A stretch of DNA of 64,000 nt from Stutzerimonas stutzeri (GTDB taxonomy: Bacteria; Pseudomonadota; Gammaproteobacteria; Pseudomonadales; Pseudomonadaceae). The stretch is taken from positions 45,768-109,767 of the forward strand of contig NZ_POUL01000014.1 of assembly GCF_002890895.1 (NCBI RefSeq), in the 5' to 3' direction. A program made the translations under genes and the position numbers. Below, in pieces: positions 9,337 to 16,350 of this stretch (its first letter is position 1; each line of letters begins with the position of its first letter). The notes below the pieces were generated by a model. The model did no database searches, was not told where the DNA came from, and saw only the letters and a program-made list of their open reading frames with translations.

Positions 9337-9350
9337 TTGATAATCATCAA
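9337..9350. promoter_or_regulatory. Perfect ANR/FNR box upstream of the PilJ-domain gene
   Basis: TTGATAATCATCAA is an exact match to TTGAT-N4-ATCAA. The centre is about 96 bp upstream of the start codon at 9440, so a site at -41.5 would place the transcript start near 9385. It lies downstream of narL, so the gene probably has its own anaerobic promoter. Whether ANR or the NO-responsive DNR binds cannot be decided from the box. Confidence 0.78.
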
Positions 9351-9391
9351 TGCCGTTAGCGCGCAGCGCTCTATCGTCTCGCCCACGTCGA

Positions 9392-9407
9392 CTGACCGAT
9401 CGGTCAG
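9392..9407. promoter_or_regulatory. 16-bp perfect palindrome, TetR-operator-like
   Basis: CTGACCGATCGGTCAG is a perfect inverted repeat lying between the ANR box and the start codon of the PilJ-domain gene. It is close to where the transcript should begin. TetR-family operators often have this TGACC...GGTCA form. No TetR gene is in the window, so the ligand and protein are unknown; a chance palindrome is possible but 16 perfect bases is long. Confidence 0.45.
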
Positions 9408-9439
9408 CATCGCGCCCGCCCGGACGTCAGGAGCGCTCC

Positions 9440-10225
9440 ATGTTTAAAATTTCGCTAATCACCACGCTGCTACTCGGTCTGCTGTCCGGCAGCCTGCCCT
9501 GTCAGGCCGGCATCAGGGACGCAGAAGCAGTCAACCGCGCCGGCATGCAGCGTATGCTCAGCCAACGCATCGCCAAGACCTATTTGATGATCGGCACCGA
9601 CACCCGTGTCGACCTCGCCGCAAGTCAGCTCGACAACAGCATTGCCAGCGTCGAGGAGAACGCTCAGTGGCTCGATGAATACGCCGCTGACGGGGATATC
9701 CGCAAAGCATTGAACGAAGCAACTGACACCTGGCACCAGTATCGTCAGTTGGCTTTGACCCGCCCGGACCGCAGCCAATCCGCCGAACTCCTGCGCCTGG
9801 CTGACCGCTTCCTCAGCCAGAGCGAAGCGCTGGTCGGAAAGATCGAGCGTCACAGCGGCAGTCAGGCCGCCCGGCTGGTAAACCGCAGCGGGCGCCAACG
9901 CATGCTCAGTCAGCGCATCACCATGCTTTACCTGGCCATGAGCTGGAAGCTGCCAGAGCAGCGCTTGCGCAGCGATTTCGATGCTGCAGTCAATGAGTTC
10001 GAACAGGGGTTGAATGAGCTGAAAACGGCGCCGCAGAACACCGCGCAAATCGTTAGTCAGCTCGAGAAGATCGATACCCAATGGCGTTTCGCCCGGGCCG
10101 GCTTCACCTTGGCGGAGGACTCACGCTTCGTGCCGACCGTGATCGTCACCACCAGCGACTCGCTGCTGCGCAAGCTTGAACAACTGACCTTGGATTACGA
10201 ACGCCTGGCCGGAAGCGGCCGATGA
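9440..10225 (+). CDS. Secreted double PilJ/NarX-P-box protein
   Basis: 261-residue protein with a signal peptide (residues 1-23, probable cleavage after CQA) and no other membrane segment, so it should be free in the periplasm. It contains two similar helices, EAVNRAGMQRMLSQRIAK at 29-46 and ARLVNRSGRQRMLSQRIT at 144-161. Both match the PilJ-type sensor domain and the nitrate-binding P-box of NarX ([18 protein letters not shown] in this genome). It has no kinase, HAMP or methyl-accepting part. The start follows a GTCAGGAG ribosome site; a longer frame upstream would cover the promoter. It follows narL by 173 bp behind its own ANR box. A role as nitrate/nitrite binding partner or buffer for NarX is an inference. 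Confidence 0.85.
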   Translation: MFKISLITTLLLGLLSGSLPCQAGIRDAEAVNRAGMQRMLSQRIAKTYLMIGTDTRVDLAASQLDNSIASVEENAQWLDEYAADGDIRKALNEATDTWHQYRQLALTRPDRSQSAELLRLADRFLSQSEALVGKIERHSGSQAARLVNRSGRQRMLSQRITMLYLAMSWKLPEQRLRSDFDAAVNEFEQGLNELKTAPQNTAQIVSQLEKIDTQWRFARAGFTLAEDSRFVPTVIVTTSDSLLRKLEQLTLDYERLAGSGR

Positions 10226-10317
10226 GTGCATCAGGCTGAAGAGACTCATCCGGCAAATCCGAGCAGCGGAAAATCGTCAGGCGGATACCTGACAGACCTG
10301 GGCCACCCGAACTCAGA

Positions 10318-10857
10318 TCAGGCGACAGGATCTCCGCGACGGAACGGCTGAGGTGAAGGCTCACCTGGACCAGGCTCTGCGTGCGGTGGGGTGTCACCCA
10401 ACTTGAATGGCATCGGTGACTCGCTGACGAGCCGATGGGTAGCAAGCTCGACGCGCTCCGACTCTGGCTCCGGAAGCTCGCGCACGGCGCGCCAGGCGAG
10501 GCCAGCAAGTACTACAGCCAGTATGCGGTAGAGCATCGAGGCCAGATCGAAGCCGACCAGCTCACCGCCGTCCACCCAGAGCGACACCAGCCTTCCCAGC
10601 ACCAGCGCGGCCATGGTCATTACCAGCATGATCAAGGCTGGGCGAGCTCGCTCCGGTGCGCGCGCGCTCCAGATCAGGAACAGCGCCAGCCCCAACTGCA
10701 AGCCGCCGTAGTAGACGCGCATATGGCTGACCGATGCAGTCTCCATCAACAGCATGCCGTTCAGATTGGCCATCTCGTGAGGCCGCAGCCAGTAGGCCAG
10801 ACTGAGGCAGGCCATCACCAACGCCTGCGCGAGCAGAACGAAACGGGCAAAACGCAT
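10318..10857 (-). CDS. DUF4345-like small membrane protein
   Basis: 179-residue predicted inner-membrane protein with about four hydrophobic helices in residues 1-130. RVYYGGLQLGLALFLIWSAR in the middle resembles the conserved core of DUF4345 proteins, whose function is unknown. A hydrophilic, Pro- and Glu-rich tail of about 45 residues follows. The start MRFARFVLLAQALVM follows AGGAGAG at good spacing. It is convergent with the PilJ-domain gene (92-bp gap) and divergent from the DUF411 gene. Nothing here links it to nitrate or metals. Confidence 0.75.
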   Translation of the reverse strand: MRFARFVLLAQALVMACLSLAYWLRPHEMANLNGMLLMETASVSHMRVYYGGLQLGLALFLIWSARAPERARPALIMLVMTMAALVLGRLVSLWVDGGELVGFDLASMLYRILAVVLAGLAWRAVRELPEPESERVELATHRLVSESPMPFKLGDTPPHAEPGPGEPSPQPFRRGDPVA

Positions 10858-11030
10858 CGAAAACTCTCCTGACAGCGGCTCCGCACCATGATGGACATCC
10901 GACCGGATCACCCCGTTTTGGTTCGCCGCCCTCCCCGCGTCCGCCTCCTGTGACATTCACTCACATGACTCGGCTTGGGCGCCCACGAGCATGCGGATAT
11001 GCTGCGCACTTTCACGCCGGAGTGATCTTC

Positions 11031-11465
11031 ATGCGCCGTTTACTGCTCGTCACCGCTCTGTTCGCCAGCCTCGCTCAGGCCGCCGACCCCATTGCCATCG
11101 AGGTGCACCGCGACGCCAATTGCGGTTGCTGCAAGGCATGGATAGAGCACCTGGAAGCCAACGGCTTTGAGGTCGACGATCACGTCGAAACCGACATGGC
11201 CGCAGTCAAGACCCGTCTCGGCGTGCCCCATAGCCTGGGTTCCTGCCATACCGGCGTGATCGACGGAAAATTCGTCGAGGGCCACGTCCCGGCTGCCGAC
11301 ATCCTCAAGCTCCGAGCACAACCCAATCTGATCGGTGCGGCGGTGCCTGGCATGCCCATGGGCTCGCCCGGTATGGAGATGGGCGAACATAAAGACGCAT
11401 TCAAGGTGATCGCCGTGGGCAACAAGGGTGAGCAGTCGGTGCTGGCCGAGTACCCGGCAGACTGA
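11031..11465 (+). CDS. DUF411 metal-binding protein
   Basis: 144-residue exported protein of the DUF411 family, often found near copper-handling genes. Signal peptide residues 1-18 (ends AQA) are followed by HRDANCGCCKAW with Cys31, Cys33 and Cys34, a thioredoxin-fold-like metal site. Another Cys lies in SLGSCHTGVIDG. The C-terminal part has a Met/His stretch (GMPMGSPGMEMGEH) that could bind Cu(I). The start follows GGAGTGA about 6 bases upstream. It stands alone, divergent from the DUF4345 gene and 89 bp before the metallopeptidase gene. A copper role is inferred from the family. Confidence 0.87.
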   Translation: MRRLLLVTALFASLAQAADPIAIEVHRDANCGCCKAWIEHLEANGFEVDDHVETDMAAVKTRLGVPHSLGSCHTGVIDGKFVEGHVPAADILKLRAQPNLIGAAVPGMPMGSPGMEMGEHKDAFKVIAVGNKGEQSVLAEYPAD

Positions 11466-11554
11466 CGAAACAGACGAAACGCCTACGAGTCGCTGAATTT
11501 GCAGTCCCTGAGGCCGGTCTGACCAGAATCAGCAACCGGCAGAAGGATTCAGGC

Positions 11555-12415
11555 ATGCGCTGGAGAAAGGCTCGTCGCAGTGACAATGTGGTGGACGCTC
11601 GCGGCCGAAGCGGAGGCATCGGTGGCGGGCGCCTGACTCTGGCGGGCGTCGCTATCGTGGTGGTGATCGGTTTGTTGTCCGGCCAGGATCCGATGCAGAT
11701 CCTCGGTCAGCTGGCTGATCAGTCCGGTCCTACACCAACCCAGCAGTCCAGCGCCCCGGCCAACGGCGACGACCCGCAGGTTGCTTTCGTTCAGTCAATC
11801 CTGGGCGACACCGAGGACACCTGGCGCGCTCTGTTTCAGCAGTCCGGTCAGCAGTACCGAGACCCTACCCTGGTGCTTTTTCGTGGTGGCGTGAACTCAG
11901 CCTGTGGCTTCGCCAATTCGGCAGTCGGCCCCTTCTACTGTCCGGGCGACCAACAGGTGTATCTCGACCTGCAGTTCTTCGATGAGATGGCCTCGCGCTT
12001 TTCGGTCGCGGGCGACTTCGCTCAGGCCTACGTGATCGCCCATGAGGTCGGCCACCATGTGCAAACGCTGCTGGGCGTATCGCAACAGATGCAGGCTGCC
12101 CGTCAGCGCGGCGCGCGTATGGAGGGTGACAACGGCTTGCTGGTTCGCCAGGAGCTGCAGGCGGATTGCTTTGCCGGGGTCTGGGCCAACCACGCCCAGC
12201 AGCGTCATGACTGGCTCGAGGAAGGGGATCTTGAGGAAGCGTTGAACGCGGCGAACGCCATCGGCGACGACCGTTTGCAGCAGCAAAGTCAGGGCCGGGT
12301 CGTTCCGGATGCCTTCACCCATGGCACCTCTGCGCAACGGGTGAGGTGGTTTCGTATCGGCTTCGACAGTGGCGACCCGACACGCTGCGATACCTTCCAG
12401 ACCCAACGTCTTTAA
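11555..12415 (+). CDS. ypfJ: YpfJ-type neutral zinc metallopeptidase
   Basis: 286-residue membrane-anchored protein of the putative neutral zinc metallopeptidase family (YpfJ). One N-terminal helix (about 28-43) is followed by a linker and a domain with the zinc motif HEVGHHVQ, His163 and His167, and a downstream ELQADCFAGVWAN that carries the third ligand region. CGFANSAVGPFYCPGDQQVY is the usual conserved segment ahead of it. Length matches the family. AGAAGGA precedes the ATG. Substrate is not known. It ends just before a convergent small gene. Confidence 0.92.
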   Translation: MRWRKARRSDNVVDARGRSGGIGGGRLTLAGVAIVVVIGLLSGQDPMQILGQLADQSGPTPTQQSSAPANGDDPQVAFVQSILGDTEDTWRALFQQSGQQYRDPTLVLFRGGVNSACGFANSAVGPFYCPGDQQVYLDLQFFDEMASRFSVAGDFAQAYVIAHEVGHHVQTLLGVSQQMQAARQRGARMEGDNGLLVRQELQADCFAGVWANHAQQRHDWLEEGDLEEALNAANAIGDDRLQQQSQGRVVPDAFTHGTSAQRVRWFRIGFDSGDPTRCDTFQTQRL

Positions 12416-12437
12416 TTCGGAACGCCGGTTGAGCCGT

Positions 12438-12779
12438 TCAGTCGATCCAGCGGTAGACCGGCGCATCCGCACCGCTATCCACCTTGACCTGCGCGCAGTG
12501 GCGCAACCGCACCAGCAGGCGCTTGCCCATCTGAGCGCTACCGGCCAGCGCCTGCAGCTCCGCTAACAGCTGCGGCCCGTCCATGCGCTGCGCCGCACGC
12601 AACAACCGTTGCGCCTCGTGCCAATGGGGATCAGCCGTCGGCTTGTCGGCCGGTTGCACCGGGGCGGTCTCGGCCTGAGCGGCGGGCATCTGACGCGCCA
12701 GCTGAGCCCAGTCGTGGTCGTCCATTTCAATACTGAGGTCCACCGGCAGCTCGCCGACATGGCCGCGAATTCGAATCAT
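12438..12779 (-). CDS. Conserved hypothetical small protein
   Basis: 113-residue soluble protein that I do not recognise. It begins MIRIRGHVGELPVDLSIEMD, which looks like a small beta-hairpin unit. A Pro/Ala linker (residues about 35-55) and a helical section rich in Ala and Leu follow, with a final KVDSGADAPVYRWID. There is no signal peptide or membrane helix. The start follows AGGAGAG; an upstream extension of the frame runs over the intergenic region and lacks a ribosome site. It is convergent with ypfJ (22 bp) and divergent from zrgA, sharing the gap that carries the Zur-like box. Confidence 0.72.
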   Translation of the reverse strand: MIRIRGHVGELPVDLSIEMDDHDWAQLARQMPAAQAETAPVQPADKPTADPHWHEAQRLLRAAQRMDGPQLLAELQALAGSAQMGKRLLVRLRHCAQVKVDSGADAPVYRWID

Positions 12780-12852
12780 CGCCACTCTCCTGAAGACATT
12801 GGGTCGCATGCTCCCACGAGACGTTGAGACTGGCCAGCGGCTGCAAACATTT

Positions 12853-12865
12853 GTTATAACGTAAC
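12853..12865. promoter_or_regulatory. Zur-like box upstream of zrgA
   Basis: GTTATAACGTAAC reads as half-sites GTTAT and GTAAC around 3 bp, matching the GTTAT-N3-ATAAC type of Zur operator at 9 of 10 positions. It ends 23 bp before the zrgA start codon, where a bound repressor would block the promoter. The same motif occurs at 21265-21277. Zur control fits the known zinc response of the P. aeruginosa PA4063-PA4066 genes. Confidence 0.68.
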
Positions 12866-12888
12866 CACTAATTGATATGGAGTCTGCC

Positions 12889-13479
12889 ATGCGCCGTCTG
12901 CTGCTTGCCCTGCCTTTCGCGTTACTGCCCGGTTTTGTTCTGGCTGCCGAGCACGATCATGACCATGATCATGCGCACCACGACAGTCTCGGCGCCCACG
13001 AGCATGGCGCAGCGGAACTGGACGCGGCGTTGGACGGTTCCACGCTGGAAGTCGAATTGCGCAGCCCGGCGATGAATCTGGTGGGTTTCGAGCACGCGCC
13101 TAGCAGCGAGGCGGATAAGCGCAAGGTCGCCAATGCACGCAAACAGCTGGAACAGCCGAACGGGCTGTTCGGCCTGCCTGCAGCAGCAGGCTGCACCCTG
13201 GCCGAATCCGAGCTGGAGAGCCCGCTATTCGAAGGCGAGGGCCATGACCATGACGACGAGCACGAGCACGAGCACGATGAAGATCATGAAGGCCAGCACA
13301 GCGAAATCCACGCGCATTACCACTTCAATTGCGCCACGCCCGAAGCGCTAAAGGCGTTCGATCTGCAAGGCTTGTTCAAAGCGTTCCCCGGTATGCAGAA
13401 GATCCAGGCTCAGCTGATCGGTCCGAAGGGTCAACAGGGCGTGCAACTCACCGCGGACCAGCCACGCGCAGCCTTCTGA
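12889..13479 (+). CDS. zrgA: Zinc-regulated His-rich periplasmic protein ZrgA (DUF2796)
   Basis: 196-residue exported protein with a signal peptide (1-20, ends LAAE). A first His/Asp string HDHDHDHAHHD starts at about residue 23 and a second one (GHDHDDEHEHEHDEDHEG) lies in the middle, both suited to zinc binding. EHGAAELDAALDGSTLEVEL and HAHYHFNC are typical of DUF2796/ZrgA proteins. The start is placed at MRRLLL, 7 bases after GGAG; an ATG 12 bp upstream is possible. It heads a four-gene operon with an ABC ATPase, permease and DUF3299 protein, the same order as PA4063-PA4066. Probable periplasmic zinc chaperone or buffer. Confidence 0.92.
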   Translation: MRRLLLALPFALLPGFVLAAEHDHDHDHAHHDSLGAHEHGAAELDAALDGSTLEVELRSPAMNLVGFEHAPSSEADKRKVANARKQLEQPNGLFGLPAAAGCTLAESELESPLFEGEGHDHDDEHEHEHDEDHEGQHSEIHAHYHFNCATPEALKAFDLQGLFKAFPGMQKIQAQLIGPKGQQGVQLTADQPRAAF

Positions 13480-13545
13480 TCTGATCCTGTCTGCCGCCTG
13501 GCTCGACGCAGTAAACTCCCGGCTCGCCCGACACGGATCATCTCG

Positions 13546-14253
13546 ATGACCGCATCACTGCTTGAACTGCACCAATTGGGTTTCGCCTGGCCGGGCCAGG
13601 CGGAGCTGCTCGACATTCCCAGCTTCACGCTGGCACCCAACCAGAGCCTGTTCCTCAAGGGGCCGTCGGGCAGCGGCAAGACCACCCTGTTGGGCCTGAT
13701 TGGTGGCGTGCAGAAAGCGCAGCGCGGAACGGTTCAGCTGCTTGGCACCGATCTCGCAGCGCTTTCGGCCGGTGCGCGGGATCGTTTCCGGGTCGATCAC
13801 ACTGGCTATATCTTTCAGCAGTTCAACCTGCTGCCCTTCCTTTCGGTGGCTGAAAACGTCGGCTTGCCCTGTCATTTTTCCAAGACGCGAGCCGAACGCG
13901 CACGACAGCGACACGGCAGTGTTGCGCAGGCAGCGGCAAGCCTGCTCCAGCATCTCGGCCTACCGAAGAGCCTGCTTGAGCGACGGGCCGAAGCACTGTC
14001 GATCGGTCAGCAACAACGCGTCGCCGCGGCGCGTGCACTGATCGGTCAGCCGGAACTGGTAATTGCCGACGAGCCCACTTCGGCGCTCGACGCCGACAGC
14101 CGCGAAGCCTTCCTGCAACTGCTGTTTGCCGAGTGTCGAGAAGCCGGTTCAAGCCTGTTGTTCGTCAGCCACGACCAGAGCCTGGCGCCACTTTTCGACC
14201 GTAGCCTTTCACTGGCGGATCTCAATCACGCCGCACGCGCCCCGGAGTTGTAG
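13546..14253 (+). CDS. ABC transporter ATP-binding protein (ZrgA operon)
   Basis: 235-residue ATPase of the LolD/MacB type. Walker A GPSGSGKTT at about 39-47, Q-loop FQQFNLLPF, signature LSIGQQQRVA (first Gly of LSGGQ replaced by Ile), Walker B LVIADEPTSALD and switch His in FVSHD. It lies 66 bp after zrgA and 3 bp before the permease, so the two form one transporter. Such ATPases usually power extraction or mechanotransmission across the envelope rather than import. Its partner here is thought to act in zinc limitation, inferred from the operon. Confidence 0.93.
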   Translation: MTASLLELHQLGFAWPGQAELLDIPSFTLAPNQSLFLKGPSGSGKTTLLGLIGGVQKAQRGTVQLLGTDLAALSAGARDRFRVDHTGYIFQQFNLLPFLSVAENVGLPCHFSKTRAERARQRHGSVAQAAASLLQHLGLPKSLLERRAEALSIGQQQRVAAARALIGQPELVIADEPTSALDADSREAFLQLLFAECREAGSSLLFVSHDQSLAPLFDRSLSLADLNHAARAPEL

Positions 14254-14256
14254 GCC

Positions 14257-15522
14257 ATGTACCTGTTGCGCCTGGCCTTGGCGAGCCTGAATAACCGCCG
14301 TTTCACTGCTCTGCTCACCGTTTTCGCCATCGCGCTATCGGTATGCCTGCTGCTCGCCGTGGAGCGCGTGCGCACCGAGGCTCGAGCCAGTTTCGCCAGC
14401 ACCATCAGTGGCACCGACCTGATCGTCGGCGCCCGCTCCGGCTCGGTGAACCTGCTGCTTTATTCGGTGTTCCGTATCGGCAACGCCACCAACAATATTC
14501 GCTGGGAGAGCTTCGAGCACTTCGCCGAGCACCCCCGAGTCAGCTGGGCTATCCCTATTTCCTTGGGTGACTCTCACCGCGGTTATCGCGTGATGGGCAC
14601 CAGCAGCGCCTATTTCGAGCACTACCGTTACGGCCGCAAGCAGCCCCTGCAACTGGCGCAAGGCCGGCCATTCGCCGACGATCCGTTCGAAGTGGTGCTG
14701 GGCGCCGAAGTAGCTGAGGCACTGAAATACAAGCTGGACGACCAACTGGTGCTGGCGCATGGCGTCGCCACGGTCAGCCTGGTCAAACATGACGACAAGC
14801 CTTTTCACGTAGTCGGAATCCTCAAACGCACCGGCACGCCGGTGGACCGCACGCTGCATATCAACCTTGCGGGCATGGAAGCGCTGCATATCGACTGGCA
14901 GAACGGCATGCCAGCCCGCGGCGCGGCGCGCATCGATGCCGAAGAGGCGCGCCAGATGGATCTGCAGCCCAAACAGATCACCGCATTCATGTTGGGCCTC
15001 AACAGCAAGATCGCCACCTTCACACTGCAACGTGAAATCAACCAGTTCCGCGGCGAGCCGCTGCTGGCAATTCTGCCCGGGGTGGCGCTGCAGGAGCTCT
15101 GGAGCCTGATGGGCACCGCTGAACAGGCCCTGTTCGTGGTGTCGTTGTTTGTCGTGCTGACCGGATTGATCGGCATGCTCACGGCGATCCTCACCAGCCT
15201 CAACGAGCGGCGCCGGGAAATGGCGATACTGCGTTCGGTGGGCGCACGCCCCTGGCATATCGCCGGCCTGCTGGTGGTCGAAGCCCTCAGTCTGGCACTC
15301 GCGGGCGCGCTGCTCGGGCTCCTGCTGTTGTACATCGCCATTGCGGTGGCGCAAGGGCCGCTGCAAAGTCACTACGGTCTCTACCTGCCGCTGGCACTGC
15401 CAAGCGCCTATGAGTGGTCATTGCTGGCGGGCATACTGCTGGCTGGCCTGCTGATGGGCTGTGTGCCGGCGTGGCGCGCTTACCGGCAGTCACTGGCCGA
15501 CGGCCTGTCGATCAGACTATGA
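14257..15522 (+). CDS. MacB/FtsX-type ABC permease (ZrgA operon)
   Basis: 421-residue inner-membrane protein. One helix is at the N-terminus (residues about 17-32), a large periplasmic domain spans about 35-280, and three C-terminal helices (about 285-310, 335-365, 380-405) match the MacB/FtsX/LolC fold. The conserved ERRREMAILRSVGARPWHI is the coupling region that contacts the ATPase. It starts 3 bp after the ATPase gene and its stop overlaps an in-frame ATG of the next gene. The substrate is not evident. P. aeruginosa PA4065 holds the same place in its operon. Confidence 0.92.
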   Translation: MYLLRLALASLNNRRFTALLTVFAIALSVCLLLAVERVRTEARASFASTISGTDLIVGARSGSVNLLLYSVFRIGNATNNIRWESFEHFAEHPRVSWAIPISLGDSHRGYRVMGTSSAYFEHYRYGRKQPLQLAQGRPFADDPFEVVLGAEVAEALKYKLDDQLVLAHGVATVSLVKHDDKPFHVVGILKRTGTPVDRTLHINLAGMEALHIDWQNGMPARGAARIDAEEARQMDLQPKQITAFMLGLNSKIATFTLQREINQFRGEPLLAILPGVALQELWSLMGTAEQALFVVSLFVVLTGLIGMLTAILTSLNERRREMAILRSVGARPWHIAGLLVVEALSLALAGALLGLLLLYIAIAVAQGPLQSHYGLYLPLALPSAYEWSLLAGILLAGLLMGCVPAWRAYRQSLADGLSIRL

Positions 15523-15530
15523 GGATTTCC

Positions 15531-16043
15531 ATGTCTCGCCTGCTTTTTGCCACCCTGCTCGCCCTGGCGGCGCCCTTCGCTGCTGCCGATGTTCGAGAGC
15601 TGCAATGGTCGGACCTGATCCCAGCGGACGCTCCGCCGCCGCCAGCGCCGGTAGCGATCCACGATATGTCGCAATTGGCCGATGCGCTGGCTGCGGAAGC
15701 GGGCCCGGCTGCGGCTCAGCAATCGCCCGCCGAGCCGGTCGTCAAAGAACTAGATGGCGTTCAGGTCAAGCTGCCTGGCTATATCGTGCCGCTGGACATG
15801 GGCGAGGACGGACGAGTGACCGAGTTTTTGCTGGTGCCCTATTTCGGCGCCTGCATTCACGTGCCGCCACCGCCGTCCAACCAGATCGTGCATGCCACCA
15901 GCGAGCTCGGCGTGAAAGTGGACGAGCTGTACCAGCCCTTCTGGATTGAAGGTCCGCTAAAGGTCGAACACGCCACCAGCGAACTGGCCGATGCGGGCTA
16001 TCGCATGGAAGCGCAGAAGATCTATCTCTACGAGCTTGAATAA
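15531..16043 (+). CDS. DUF3299 periplasmic protein (ZrgA operon)
   Basis: 170-residue exported protein with a signal peptide (1-19, ends AAA). The conserved core VKLPGYIVPLDMGEDGRVTE followed by FLLVPYFGACIHVPPPPSNQ is characteristic of DUF3299. The GACIHVPPPPSNQ motif with Cys and His may bind metal. Start MSRLLFATLL follows GAGGA; an ATG 12 bp upstream that overlaps the permease stop (ATGA) is an alternative. Last gene of the zrgA operon, equivalent to PA4066; a hairpin follows the stop. Confidence 0.9.
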   Translation: MSRLLFATLLALAAPFAAADVRELQWSDLIPADAPPPPAPVAIHDMSQLADALAAEAGPAAAQQSPAEPVVKELDGVQVKLPGYIVPLDMGEDGRVTEFLLVPYFGACIHVPPPPSNQIVHATSELGVKVDELYQPFWIEGPLKVEHATSELADAGYRMEAQKIYLYELE

Positions 16044-16055
16044 AGGCAGCGCTGC

Positions 16056-16085
16056 GACGCCGTTATCAACTAGCTGAACGGCGTC
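16056..16085 (+). terminator. Hairpin after the zrgA operon
   Basis: A 9-bp perfect stem GACGCCGTT / AACGGCGTC encloses a 12-base loop and starts 12 bp after the DUF3299 stop codon. There is no run of T, so factor-independent termination is uncertain; it may protect the mRNA end. Confidence 0.45.
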
Positions 16086-16235
16086 ATTGAGCGATACCAA
16101 TCGATGTCGTCTTGCAAGCTGGCAGCAGGTAACAGCGCATATCGTGGACGCACGGTAATAACTGAGCCTCGCACATCACAGCGGGCGAACTCGCCCTTCG
16201 CTAACCAGCATCCGCATATCACCACGCAGAAAAGC

Positions 16236-16261
16236 GAAACCCCGCGTCGGTGCGGGGTTTC
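16236..16261. terminator. Bidirectional terminator between the zrgA and TonB operons
   Basis: GAAACCCCGC, six-base loop, GCGGGGTTTC: a 10-bp perfect stem in the gap between two convergent operons. Read on the minus strand it is followed by GCTTTTC. The rest of this 307-bp gap (16044-16350) shows no gene. Confidence 0.72.
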
Positions 16262-16350
16262 TGTTTGCCTCTACTACGCAGCGTGCGCAGCGCTCGTTCA
16301 GGACATCTCAGCGCTGCCTGAAAGCGCCCTCTCAGTTCGCCCCATCACCG

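Noticed and set aside
10949..10965. CRP/Vfr-like TGTGA...TCACA before the DUF411 gene
   Set aside because: The spacing between half-sites is 7 bp, not the required 6, so it is not a proper site.
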